From contig JAWHQI010000272.1 of NCBI GenBank assembly GCA_033032865.1, positions 1,302,001-1,366,000 on the forward strand: DNA of 64,000 nucleotides, read 5' to 3'. Every line of letters starts with the position of its first letter. Positions within the stretch are counted from its first letter, which is position 1. A model generated the notes under the pieces. It had not been told where the DNA came from and did no database searches. It saw nothing but the letters and a program-made list of their open reading frames with translations. This stretch comes from Dactylorhiza incarnata. Lineage: Eukaryota; Streptophyta; Magnoliopsida; Asparagales; Orchidaceae. The translations under genes were made by a program, and so were the position numbers. Shown piece by piece: positions 9,486 to 20,999 of the stretch.

Positions 9486-11269
9486 AGAAGAAATGGTTAG
9501 TAGTCCAATCACTCCATAAGAGGAGGCTTAATCGATGACTCCGTTCTTTTATTATCGTCGCGGCGGGGTTACGTTTTGGCGCCGCGTCGCGATGTCGTTC
9601 CGATTTTTGGCGTTGCTTCTCCGAGCTCAGTCGATCTTTTTAGATTAATACGCATAATTTTGGATAAGTATTTAGAATATGCGTCGAGGAGACGCCGATT
9701 CATTTTAATGAATTTTGCTCTTTTCCGGGCGTCTATTTTTGTTTGAAAAGGCTTTTGAGGGGTTAAATCACAAGTCAACACCCCCTATCTTTGATAGTAT
9801 TTGTAAAATACCTATATTTAGTGCCCCTAATATTTGGGGATTTTTAGAAACAAATTTGGGCATTTTAATACCTAAAATAAACTTTATATTGGGTTTTAAA
9901 AATAGTAAAACCCCTCCTAAAAATCCCAAAAAATTACAGGGGGTGCCCCCAAAGGTGGGGCACGTTTTCCATTTAGAAAACTTTTTCTGAAAAGGTCCCA
10001 TTTTTCCTCAGAAAAATGAGGAAGTTAAAGGGGTGTTTGGGGTGCGGATAGGGGCAGGGAAGAGGCGCAGGGGTTTTGCACCCTGCGCCCTCCCGCGGCC
10101 CCCACAGCGGATCGGTGGCCGATCCGCTGCGGGGCACACAAGTTGAGGCGGCGGGAGTCTAGGTTACGGGAGCCGCTAGATCTCCCGGGGGAGATCGGGC
10201 GGCTCCCGTCAACCTGGACGGGAGGCGGCCGCTGCCGCCGCCGGCAGCGGCCGAATGTGGCCGGCGCCGCCCCCGGTCGGTGCGTTGGGGGCCGGCGACC
10301 ACTCCGGTGGTGGTCCGGCGGCCCTGCGCCGCCGGCTACCACCGGGGTTTGTGCCGTAAGGGCACGGGGGCGGTGGCGGCCTGTACGCCTCCTGCAGGCT
10401 TGCCGCCACCGCCTCCACCGGAGGGATGGGGTGGGGGGTGCCCCCGGCCGGTGCGCCGGGGGCCGGCGAATCCTCCGGGGGTGGTCCGGCGGCTTGGCAC
10501 CGCCGGCCACCGCCGGGGAAGGGATAAAAAAAAGGGGCGGGCGGCGGCGGCGTGGCCTGCATGGGCCATGCAGGCCCGCTGTGCCGCCGCTCCTGCCGTG
10601 CGCTGCCCTCCCGGCCGCCACTGACCGGGGCGCCGGGGAGGGGGCAACCCTCCGGCGGTGGCCCGGCGGCCTGGAGCCGCCGGCCGCCGCCGGGGGAGGG
10701 GCTATTCCCCGTACAGGAAAGCAGGGAGGCGAGGGAGGCGGGGGAAGACACGGCCGCCGCCGGCCGTGCCTGCCGGCGGCCTGAACGCCTCCTCCGGGAG
10801 GTAGGAAAGGGGAGGGGGAGATCTCTACCTGAGGGGTTGGGGGTTGGTGGTGGTGGCCGGCCATGGAGGAGGAGGAGGAGGTCGGCCGTGGGCTTGCTCC
10901 GGCAAGGGAGGAGGAGGAGGGGCTGCAGGCTGGGCTGTCGGCAGAGGAGGGGGAGAGAGAGAGAGAGAGAGTGGTGTGGGGGAGAAGAAGAGGGCTGCCC
11001 CTCCTTTTATAGGAAGGAGGGGTGGCCACCTCCCCCCTCTCCCTCCCTTCCACGTGTAGGAAGGAAGGGTGAGTGGGGGGGGGGGGATATTTTCTTCCCC
11101 CCCCCCCCCCCCCCTCCTTTCTCTCTCTTCCCCTTGCCCTAATAGGGCAGCCCCCTTCTTGGGGGTTTTGACTCCGGGTTCGTGCACATCGTAGTTTATA
11201 CGTTGCATTGGGGTGGTCTGCATAGTGCCCCAAATGGTATATTCCCCACACGACCTTGTATCGAGACGC

Positions 11270-11900
11270 AACGAGTTCTGTCGCGCTTGTATTGTCCATA
11301 CGAGTCCAACGGAACTGACGGATGTCAATTCGGGGTTCGTACGGCCACTATTTACAATAATGAGGTGGTGGCGCGCTACGATACCCGAAATGGTCGTTTT
11401 CTTCAAACGACCTCGGATCGAAGTGCAACGAATTCCGTTGCGTTCGTATTGTCCATACGAGTCCAACGGAACTGACGGAAGTCAATTCGGGGCTCGTATG
11501 GCCATTATTCATAATAATGAGGTAGTGGCGCGCTACGATACCCGAAACGGTCGTTTTCTCCATACGACCTCGGATCGGAGTGCAACGAATTCCGTTGCGT
11601 TCGTATTGTCCATACGAGTCCAACGGAACTGATGGAAGTCAATTCGGGGCTCGTATGGCCATTATTCATAATAATGAGGTAGTGGCGCGCTACGATACCC
11701 GAAACGGTCGTTTTCTCTATACGACCTCGGATCGGAGTGCAACGAATTCCGTTGCGTTCGTATTGTCCATACGAGTCCAACGGAACTGACGGAAGTCAAT
11801 TCGGGGTTCGTACGGCCACTATTCATAATAATGAGGTAGTGGCGCGCTACGATACCCGAAATGGTCGTTTTCTACTGCTCGGGCCTACTTTTATTGGGCT
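11270..11900. repeat. 157-bp tandem repeat at the U3 end of element A left LTR, four units
   Basis: ATTGTCCATACGAGTCCAAC recurs at 11291, 11448, 11605 and 11762, exactly 157 bases apart. Units are nearly identical. The partner LTR carries the same four units. Confidence 0.92.
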
Positions 11901-14900
11901 CACTAGGGTCTAGTGGCCCAATAAAAGTCGGGATGTTACAATCCAATAAAAATAAAGAGATTTTCGTCCCCGAAAATTGGCTAAAGTAGGGGTTTAAATG
12001 ATGTACCTGGGGGAAGAGCGTCGGGTATTTCTCTCGTACGAGCGTCTCGGGTTCCCAAGTGAACTCTTCGCGTCCACCGTTCGACCATAAGATCTTGACC
12101 ATTGTGACCGTTTTGTTCCGCAGCTCTTTGATCTTGGAGTCCACTATCTTCACAGGTTCGAGTCGGACAGATCGGTCGGATTGTACTGATGTTGGTGGGG
12201 TGGGAAGGTGCTGCTCTGGTTGGCGCAGAACACGTCTTAGCGAGGAGACATGAAATACGTCGTGAAGGCTCCCCAGCTCGGCTGGCAAAGCTAACCTGTA
12301 AGCCACCGGGCCAATTCTTTCGATGACTGGATACGGGCCTAGATAGCGGGGGTCCAGCTTTTTCTGCCTCTTGATTCGTGATATCCCATGCATTGGCTTA
12401 ATCTTTAAGAACACCATATCTCCCACTTGGAATTCTACTTGCCGATGACGTGCGTCGTAATACTTGGCCTGCCGGCTCTGCGCTTCCAGCATGCGTTCCC
12501 GGATTAGTCTTATTGCGGCGGTGGTATCGTCGATGTAGGTGATTCCTAAGGCTTCGGGGTCCTCATCCTGTGCCCAAGATAGCGGGGTCCGACAGCGTCT
12601 TCCGTAGAGGGCTTCGTACGGTGCCATCTTGATGCTTGCCTGGAAACTGTTGTTATATGAGAACTCTACCAGAGGTAGTAACTGCTCCCATGGCTCGTTA
12701 TGCTCCACTATGCATAATCGGAGAAGATCTTCCATCGTCCGATTTGTTCTTTCCGTTTGCCCATCGGTCTGGGGGTGGAAGGCGGTGCTAAAAGTTAATC
12801 TGGTTCCCAGATAAGCTTGCACTCTTCTCCATTCCTTCGATGTAAAGCGCCCATCGCGGTCCGAGACGATTGATTTGGGTATTCCATGAAATCGGACTAC
12901 CTGCTCGATAAATAGTCGGGCTAGAATGTCGACACCATCGCCTTGCCGGTTCGGGATGAATCGGGCTACCTTGGTGAGGCGGTCCACTACTACCCATATG
13001 GAGTCGTTACCTGCACGGGATCGGGGTAAGCCATGGACAAAATCCATGGAAATATCCTCAAACTTCCATTCTGGAATTGGCAGGGGTTGTAGTAGGCCTC
13101 CTGGGCTACGACATTCGGCTTTGACCATTTGGCAGGTTTGGCAGTGCGCTACATAATCTGTGACATCCTTCTTCATGCCTGGCCAGTATAGGGTCCTGCG
13201 CAGGTCCGTATACATTTTTACTACTCCCGGGTGTATCGAGTACCTTGTCTGGTGAGCTTCACGGAGTATCTCCTCACGGATCCCTTCTGCAGCGGGAATG
13301 AATATGCGGTGTCTGTATTGCAGGATGCCATCATACAGGTTGTAGTCTTCTTGTACACCGTGTTGCAAGGCCTGAATGATCGGTGCTGCTTCAACGTCGG
13401 TCTTCTGGGCTTCTCGTATTCTATTCCTGATGTCACACTGTATCTCCATCCAATAGAGGTGGGCTTGGTATTCCATCGGATTTCTGCGGGTGATGAGGAT
13501 AATATCCATTTCTGCCAAGGATTTGACTAACTCCTCTGGCACCGCTTCTAACCAACTCCCGGTCCTCGGAGGTTGCCGACTCAAGGCGTCTGCAACTTTA
13601 TTAGCCTTGTCGGGGTGGTACTGGAGGGCGAAGTCATAATCACAGAGAAATTCTAACCACCGGCGTTGCCGGAGGTTTAGCTCTTTCTGGGTGAAGACGT
13701 ATTTGAGGCTTTTATGATCGGAGAAGATCTCGCATCGTACCCCGTAGAGGTAATGTCTCCAGATTTTTAAGGCGAAAACTACCGCTCCCAGCTCCAGATC
13801 GTGGGTGGCGTAGTTTAGTTCATGCGGCTTGAGCTGACGTGAGGCGTAGGCAATCACCTTGCCATGTTGCATAAGCACGGCCCCCAATCCTTTCAGAGAG
13901 GCATCAGCATAGATTTGGAAACCCTCGGTACCGGAGGGGAGGGTTAGGATTGGGGCCGATATTAGCCGGTTCTTTAGTTCGATGAATGCCGCCTCGCATT
14001 CAGGAGACCATTGGAATGTCACATCCTTCTTGGTGAGGGTGGTAAGTGGTAATGCGATCTTGGAGAAGCCTTCGACGAACTTACGGTAGTAGCCGGCGAG
14101 GCCAAGGAAACTTCGGATGTCTGCCGCTGTCTTAAGTGGCGGCCAATCTCGTACTGCTTGCACCTTGGCTTGATCTACTGCTACTCCGTTCTTGTTGACG
14201 GTGTGTCCCAGAAAGCCGACTTCTTCCATCCAGAACTCGCATTTGCTAAACTTGGCGAAGAGTGAGTGTTCTCTTAGCTTAAGTAGTACCATTTGGAGGT
14301 GCCTGGAGTGATCGGTTTTGTTCTTTGAGTAGATGAGAATATCATCTATGAAGACTATTACGAAATGATCCAGGAAGGGTTTGAATACCGTATTCATCAA
14401 AGCCATGAAGGCGGACGGGGCATTGGTTAATCCAAATGGCATTACCATGAACTCGTATAGTCCGTAGCGAGAGCTAAAGGCGGTCTTGGGAATGTCCTCT
14501 TCTCGTACTCTAAGTTGATAGTAGCCGGACCTTAAGTCCATTTTGGAAAAGACGGACGCGCCTTGTAGTTGATCGAACAGTTCATCTATCCGGGGTAGGG
14601 GATAGGTATTCCGGATGGTGAGTTTATTCAAGCCTCTGTAGTCGATGCAGAGGCGCAGCGATCCATCCTTCTTTTTAACGAACAGTACTGGGGCTCCCCA
14701 GGGAGAGGTACTAGGACGTATGAATCCTGCGTCGACTAACTCTTGTAGCTGAATCTTGAGCTCAGCCAGTTCCCTCGGGGCCATCCGGTATGGTGCTCGG
14801 GACACTGGTCGGGCTCCTTGAGTAAGTTCGATTTGGAAGTCTACTTCCCGTTGCGGGGGCAACCCGGGGAGTGACTCTGGGAAGATATCTGGGAAGTCCC

Positions 14901-15386
14901 TGATCACAGGTACTTTAGCGAGTACTTGCGTCGTGTTCTCCATCTCAAAGTAGAGTAGGTACATCTCGTCCTTCCGTCGAGCTGCCTTGACGGTTTGTGC
15001 AGATGTTAAGATAATGCGGGTGACGGAGGGTATACCCGCTAGCGTGATAAATTGCCCATTCGGATTCTGGAGGCGGATTTCTCGAGTCGAACAATTGATT
15101 TGGGCGCTGTGCTCGGCCAACCAATCCATCCCCAGAATGATGTCGAACCCGGTTATTGCTAAGATGGTGGCGTTGACTTCGAACTCTATGCCTCCTAGCA
15201 TTGCCTGGAAGGAACACTTCTCGGTGGAAGTCATATCTGATCCATCCGGGAGTCGTATTCGGATTGACATCCCGGATGATCGCACCGTGTTCTCCTTGTC
15301 GGCGATGAAATTTTGTGCAACGAAAGAGTGTGTGGCGCCGGTATCGAACAGTGTTTTAGCGGGACGACCTTCTACCAAAAGTAAAC
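11872..15386 (-). CDS. Element A Pol: protease, reverse transcriptase, RNase H, integrase, chromodomain
   Basis: The frame is open for 1174 codons counted from 15396; the spliced exon begins at 15386. Protease active site DTGA is at residues 18-21. RT spans roughly residues 210-400 with the catalytic FIDD at 349-352. RNase H spans about 495-607 (YADAS, ADALSR). Integrase has a His715/His722-Cys752/Cys755 zinc site and an acidic triad Asp785, Asp846, Glu882 (35 residues between the last two). The C-terminal chromodomain (about 1088-1128, [15 protein letters not shown]) is typical of chromoviruses that target heterochromatin. No stop precedes the LTR, so the last 23 or so codons lie inside the 3' LTR (11872-11940). 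There is no ATG at the start; expression most likely depends on splicing to gag. Confidence 0.93.
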
Positions 15387-15521
15387 CTGATAACATATAT
15401 GTATATATATCATAATCATAAGCTTTTCACAGATATACAAGAGTAGGGATGACATATACAAAAAGTCTCAATATATAAGCTAAAACATTTCCTAGGATAT
15501 CGTACTATCGGAAGTAGATAC
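15387..15521 (-). other. Intron between gag and protease of element A (135 bp)
   Basis: On the minus strand the donor is ATAG/GTATCTAC at 15521 and the acceptor TGTTATCAG/GTTTAC at 15387. Splicing joins the Gag frame to the protease frame in phase 1 within a Gly codon (VVIG to LLLVEG). The unspliced frame meets a TAG within eight codons of the donor, so unspliced RNA would encode Gag only. Element B has an intron at the equivalent place and phase. Confidence 0.75.
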
Positions 15522-16698
15522 CTATCACTACGTCAGGAGCAGGACCGTGCTGGAGGTCCAACGCGTATGCCTCGAGCGGTGCTGCTCTGCCCTGCCTAGC
15601 CGGCTCCCTCCTGCCTGCGGGACGTCCTCTGCGTCCACCTCGTCCTCTCTCCGCCGCTCTCTGTACTGCTCCTAAACCGGGTCTCCCGGTAGCCTGTGGG
15701 CAGAAGGCTCGTATATGCCCAGGCTGCTGGCATAGGTAGCAGTTCCCTGCGAAGGGAACATCTCGTCGTGCGGCCGGGACGACCTGTGGTGCTGGGGCTG
15801 GGGGTGCTGGTTGGGGCTGGGGTGCTGGTCGGGGCTGGGGTGCCTGCCTATATGGCTGGTGACGCTGCCGCTGTCTCTCATCTCGGCCCTGCCTGCGAGG
15901 ACCTGCTCTTCTCTCTCGGTCCTGAGTCCGGGGAATACCTACGTGTCCCCTCCGCTGCTGGGCTACCATCCGCTGATCCATCTCTAGAGCGGTGGCATGT
16001 GAGGCGATCGTGTGGAAGGATGCCTGGGATATCATGATCAGGGCCTGACGGAGGTCGTCTCGTAATCCCCGATAAAATCTGGCCGCCCTGTCCCTATCTG
16101 TACCTGCTAAGGTCCCGGCGAAGCGGGCCAGGTGGATAAACTCTCTCTGGTAGTCTGGAACCGTCCTATCTCCCTGTCTGGTCTGTAGGAACCGCTCCTG
16201 GAGTGCCATCCGGTCTGCATCTGAAATGAAATGCTTTAAGAAAGCATCCGAGAACTCCCCCCAGAGAATGGTGCTAAGGGGTCGCCCTCTAAAAGTGGAG
16301 CGGCTAGCTGCCCTCCACCAGTCCCGGGCATAGCCCTCCAACATGGTCACTACTAGGGATACTGCGGCTACTGCTGGGCACATCATCCCTACAAGAAGCT
16401 CCTCTACCCTCTCCACCCACTCCTCGGCCTGGATGGCCGACTCTGTACCCCGAAAGGTGGGGGGCCTTAGCCCTCGGAAAGTCGTCAGTAGATCAGTGGG
16501 TACGGTGGCCTGCTGGGGTGGCCGTAAAGTGGCTGTCTGGAAGGCGGCCAACAGGGCTACCAGGGTCTGCCCGAGCTCTGTCTCTCCGAATGGGACTGTG
16601 GCCGGAGCAGTCTGAGCTGGTGGTGGAGTGGTAGGGTGGTACTGGTCTTGAGAGGAAGACCTTCCATTACTTGACTCCGGTATCTGGAGAAGTAACAA
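15505..16698 (-). CDS. Element A Gag
   Basis: About 397 codons with the retrotransposon Gag domain: a WVERVEELL-type helix, YARDWWRAA, and a QRFL/LQTRQGDRTVPDYQREF segment typical of chromovirus capsids. A basic, Pro/Gln-rich linker and one zinc knuckle CYLCQQPGHIRAFC follow. Stop codon TAG lies inside the intron described separately. There is no in-frame ATG at the beginning of the conserved part: upstream the frame is open to a TAG at 16807-16809, beyond which it is open again to an ATG that overlaps the primer site (16923). A splice-acceptor-like TTACTTCTCCAG stands at 16684-16695, so the true first codon may come from an upstream exon. Confidence 0.88.
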   Translation of the reverse strand: MLLLQIPESSNGRSSSQDQYHPTTPPPAQTAPATVPFGETELGQTLVALLAAFQTATLRPPQQATVPTDLLTTFRGLRPPTFRGTESAIQAEEWVERVEELLVGMMCPAVAAVSLVVTMLEGYARDWWRAASRSTFRGRPLSTILWGEFSDAFLKHFISDADRMALQERFLQTRQGDRTVPDYQREFIHLARFAGTLAGTDRDRAARFYRGLRDDLRQALIMISQASFHTIASHATALEMDQRMVAQQRRGHVGIPRTQDRERRAGPRRQGRDERQRQRHQPYRQAPQPRPAPQPQPAPPAPAPQVVPAARRDVPFAGNCYLCQQPGHIRAFCPQATGRPGLGAVQRAAERGRGGRRGRPAGRREPARQGRAAPLEAYALDLQHGPAPDVVIGIYFR

Positions 16699-16911
16699 AC
16701 GGGTGTCAGAACTTGCAAAACTAAGGGCATTTTGCAGGACTGAAAGGAAAGAAAGCGGAAAGCGTGTGGGTGTACTATCGTGCAGTCTCGAGTCCTTAAC
16801 CTTAACCTAGAGGGTCCACCAGGCTTCCGCTGCATGGTTCGTCCCGAACCAAGAAACGGAACCGGGGGAAAGGAGGATCGAAAGACTGCCCCATGTGGTC
16901 GGATCGTGGTA

Positions 16912-16922
16912 GCTCTGATCCA
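16912..16922 (-). other. Primer-binding site of element A (tRNA-iMet type, one base short)
   Basis: Minus-strand TGGATCAGAGC starts two bases after the LTR. The canonical plant initiator-Met site is TGGTATCAGAGC, so one T appears to be missing. Confidence 0.75.
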
Positions 16923-16924
16923 TT

Positions 16925-19900
16925 TGTAAGACCCCCCCCTCCCCAATCCTGAACCGGGTTCAGGGAGGGGGGATCTTACTGCCCAAGAATGACCCCTTAA
17001 CGCTCCCCGGGTGGTGACGTCCCATCCCCCCTCGAGCGCTGAGCGGTCTCCTTGTCAGGCACAAGAATCATAACCTCACATCAGAACGCATAGCGGAAGC
17101 AATCAAAAGATGGGCAAACCAAACATACAGCTTATATTTACAACTTAACGGGGCCGAAGCCTATCGTTTACAAAATATTGTCCGTAGACTACATATGCTA
17201 AGACAAAAGGGAGTCCTGGGCTCGTCCTTATATACTCGTACTCACATCTCTGAAGATAGAAGGGGAGGCTGGGGTAATCGAACGGATCATCTCCAAGGCT
17301 TCCCGGTCAACCTGTGATGTGGGGGCTTCACGCTGTCCCGTCTCCTGTGATTGGTTATAAGAAATAACCGTTAGTCACAGAGCTAAGCAGAAAACACATC
17401 CCCCTCCCCGGATCCGTATCCAGGGGGCGGCTAAAGACAGAATTGAAATAGCCGAAGCAAGGAAAGGGTTAGCAGCAGGTAAACATATACATACACATAT
17501 GTATATATAAATAAATAAAGCGGGGCTCCTGCCCGAATAACCACAATCGCGCAGCATAATAAATCTATAACACTATCGCGCGTATACACACACCCAGGTT
17601 CTCAAGACCTGTACCCACACAAAGACCCTGTGTCGACATAGTTTTAGACCGCTTTAGTTCAAGCAGGGGAGCTAACCCCGCGGGCCTCACCGATGTGGCC
17701 GTCGGTGACAGTGGCCAGTCCTGCCACTTCTGAATGTAGTCGTACCGTATCATTCAGGCCCTCCTGTACAACTTGGTGTACTAACTGGATGTGAGCGACA
17801 TCCGGCGAGCCGATTTGAAGGCCGACCAGCGGAGGTAAAACTACATGCTCAGGGGTGATAACCTGCTGCGCATATCTCCCTGTCGCCATGAGTCGTCAAC
17901 CCACCCGCACCGGTACGAACGGTCTGCGAGCGTGACCAACCCGCCACTTCCAATCAATCTTCACCCGCTTTATATAAAACAAACCCTTAGGCCACGTGGC
18001 ATTTCCACTCCACCGGTCTCACAACCCCGGACCGGGAGACTTAGCGGTATGAGGGCTCCTTGCTTGGGGCTAACCTGGGAGGAAGGACTCAACTCCGGGT
18101 TTTCCCCAACTAAGGCCTCGCCGAAGGGAGGACAAGCACCGCATCTGTTGCCACGGCAGCTTTGCACTAGTAAGTAAATTAGGCCGAAGCAGGGGCCATA
18201 ATACTAAACAGAATGTAGGCCGAAAGCAGAGGCCATAATGATAAGCAGACAGTAGGCCGAAAGCAAAGGCCATAATGATAAGCAGAAAGTAGGCCGAAAG
18301 CAAAGGCCATAATGATAAGCAGAAAGTAGGCCGAAAGCAAAGGCCATAATGATAAGCAGAAAGTAGGCCGAAAGCAAAGGCCATAATGATAGGACCAGTA
18401 CGAGACTGGATTTAAACGCAAGTACAGAAATGTAAATGCGGGGGACCAGTACGAGACTGGATTTAAACGAAAGTACAGAATGTAAATGCGGGGGACCAGT
18501 ACGAGACTGGATCTAAACGGAAGTACAGAATGTAATTGCATAAGAAGAAATGGTTAGTAGTCCAATCACTCCATAAGAGGAGGCTTAATCGATGACTCCG
18601 TTCTTTTATTATCGTCGCGGCGGGGTTACGTTTTGGCGCCGCGTCGCGATGTCGTTCCGATTTTTGGCGCTGCTTCTCCGAGCTCAGTCGATCTTTTTAG
18701 ATTAATACGCATAATTTTGGATAAGTATTTAGAATATGCGTCGAGGAGACGCCGATTCATTTTAATGAATTTTGCTCTTTTCCGGGCGTCTATTTTTGTT
18801 TGAAAAGGCTTTTGAGGGGTTAAATCACAAGTCCACACCCCCTATCTTTGATAGTATTTGTAAAATACCTATATTTAGTGCCCCTAATATTTGGGGATTT
18901 TTAGAAACACATTTGGGCATTTTAATACCTAAAATAAACTTTATATTGGGTTTTAAAAATAGTAAAACCCCTCCTAAAAATCCCAAAAAATTACAGGGGG
19001 TGCCCCCAAAGGTGGGGCACGTTTTCCATTTAGAAAACTTTTTCTGAAAAGGTCCCATTTTTCCTCAGAAAAATGAGGAAGTTAAAGGGGTGTTTGGGGT
19101 GCGGATAGGGGCAGGGAAGAGGCGCAGGGGTTTTGCACCCTGCGCCCTCCCGCGGCCCCCACAGCGGATCGGTGGCCGATCCGCTGCGGGGCACACAAGT
19201 TGAGGCGGCGGGAGTCTAGGTTACGGGAGCCGCTAGATCTCCCGGGGGAGATCGGGCGGCTCCCGTCAACCTGGACGGGAGGCGGCCGCTGCCGCCGCCG
19301 GCAGCGGCCGAATGTGGCCGGCGCCGCCCCCGGTCGGTGCGCCGGGGGCCGGCGACCACTCCGGTGGTGGTCCGGCGGCCCTGCGCCGCCGGCTACCACC
19401 GGGGTTTGTGCCGTAAGGGCACGGGGGCGGTGGCGGCCTGTACGCCTCCTGCAGGCTTGCCGCCACCGCCTCCACCGGAGGGATGGGGTGGGGGGTGCCC
19501 CCGGCCGGTGCGCCGGGGGCCGGCGAATCCTCCGGGGGTGGTCCGGCGGCTTGGCACCGCCGGCCACCGCCGGGGAAGGGATAAAAAAAAGGGGCGGGCG
19601 GCGGCGGCGTGGCCTGCATGGGCCATGCAGGCCCGCTGTGCCACCGCTCCTGCCGTGCGCTGCCCTCCCGGCCGCCACTGACCGGGGCGCCGGGGAGGGG
19701 GCAACCCTCCGGCGGTGGCCCGGCGGCCTGGAGCCGCCGGACGCCGCCGGGGGAGGGGCTATTCCCCGTACAGGAAAGCAGGGAGGCGGGGGAGGCGGGG
19801 GAAGACACGGCCGCCGCCGGCCGTGCCTGCCGACGGCCTGAACGCCTCCTCCGGGAGGTAGGAAAGGGGAGGGGGAGATCTCTACCTGAGGGGTTGGGGG

Positions 19901-20994
19901 TTGGTGGTGGTGGCCGGCCATGGAGGAGGAGGAGGAGGTCGGCCGTGGGCTTGCTCCGGCAAGGGAGGAGGAGGAGGGGCTGCAGGCTGGGCTGTCGGCA
20001 GAGGAGGGGGAGAGAGAGAGAGAGAGAGTGGTGTGGGGGAGAAGAAGAGGGCTGCCCCTCCTTTTATAGGAAGGAGGGGTGGCCACCTCCCCCCTCTCCC
20101 TCCCTTCCACGTGTAGGAAGGAAGGGTGAGTGGGGGGGGGATATTTTCTCCCCCCCCCCCCCCCCCCCTCCTTTCTCTCTCTTCCCCTTGCCCTAATAGG
20201 GCAGCCCCCTTCTTGGGGGTTTTGACTCCGGGTTCGTGCACATCGTAGTTTATACGTTGCATTGGGGTGGTCTGCATAGTGCCCCAAATGGTATATTCCC
20301 CACACGACCTTGTATCGAGACGCAACGAGTTCTGTCGCGCTTGTATTGTCCATACGAGTCCAACGGAACTGACGGATGTCAATTCGGGGTTCGTACGGCC
20401 ACTATTTACAATAATGAGGTGGTGGCGCGCTACGATACCCGAAATGGTCGTTTTCTTCAAACGACCTCGGATCGAAGTGCAACGAATTCCGTTGCGTTCG
20501 TATTGTCCATACGAGTCCAACGGAACTGACGGAAGTCAATTCGGGGCTCGTATGGCCATTATTCATAATAATGAGGTAGTGGCGCGCTACGATACCCGAA
20601 ACGGTCGTTTTCTCCATACGACCTCGGATCGGAGTGCAACGAATTCCGTTGCGTTCGTATTGTCCATACGAGTCCAACGGAACTGACGGAAGTCAATTCG
20701 GGGCTCGTATGGCCATTATTCATAATAATGAGGTAGTGGCGCGCTACGATACCCGAAACGGTCGTTTTCTCTATACGACCTCGGATCGGAGTGCAACGAA
20801 TTCCGTTGCGTTCGTATTGTCCATACGAGTCCAACGGAACTGACGGAAGTCAATTCTGGGTTCGTACGACCACTATTCATAATAATGAGGTAGTGGCGCG
20901 CTACGATACCCGAAATGGTCGTTTTCTACTGCTCGGGCCTACTTTTATTGGGCTCACTAGGGTCTAGTGGCCCAATAAAAGTCGGGATGTTACA
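16925..20994 (-). repeat. Element A 5' LTR (right copy)
   Basis: Collinear with 7856-11940 and 15 bp shorter, mainly in homopolymers. It holds the same 37/51-bp arrays (about 18178-18542), GC-rich domain, poly-C run and four 157-bp units (about 20325-20955), plus the same TATA box. Confidence 0.93.
17968..17976 (-). promoter_or_regulatory. Candidate TATA box, element A promoter LTR
   Basis: TATATAAAG on the minus strand in the 5' LTR, the copy that would drive transcription of the element. It is roughly 1.05 kb upstream of the LTR/internal junction. Confidence 0.5.
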
Positions 20995-20999
20995 TGTAG

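Larger units (their letters stand above)
7856..11940 (-). repeat. Element A 3' LTR (left copy)
   Basis: Begins TGTAAGAACCCC followed by a C run and ends GGGATGTTACA at 11940. Inside are a 37-bp and a 51-bp tandem array (9121-9485), a very GC-rich domain (10025-10960) whose open frames on both strands are composition artefacts, a poly-C run (about 11099-11114) and four 157-bp repeats (about 11270-11900). On the coding strand the 157-bp repeats start the U3 region. Confidence 0.93.
7856..20994 (-). mobile_element. Element A: Ty3/gypsy, Tekay/Del-type chromovirus, complete, nested in element B 5' LTR
   Basis: Minus-strand element with LTRs 7856-11940 (4085 bp) and 16925-20994 (4070 bp) and an internal region of 4984 bp. 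The target duplication TGTAG is at 7851-7855 and 20995-20999. LTR ends read TGTAACATCCC...GGTCTTACA on the coding strand, as in element B, so the two belong to related families. The two LTRs differ at only scattered bases by eye, for example C8584 against T in the partner and GTTGGGGG against GCCGGGGG near 10284/19341, plus small homopolymer changes. The insertion is therefore younger than element B. Gag and the whole of pol are open, making this the best preserved gypsy copy here. Confidence 0.93.

Noticed and set aside
10025..11299. 424-codon minus-strand ORF (and 423-codon twin at 19082-20353) plus several long plus-strand ORFs
   Set aside because: All lie in the GC-rich core of the element A LTRs, are open in several frames at once and are low-complexity Pro/Arg/Gly; duplication only reflects LTR identity.
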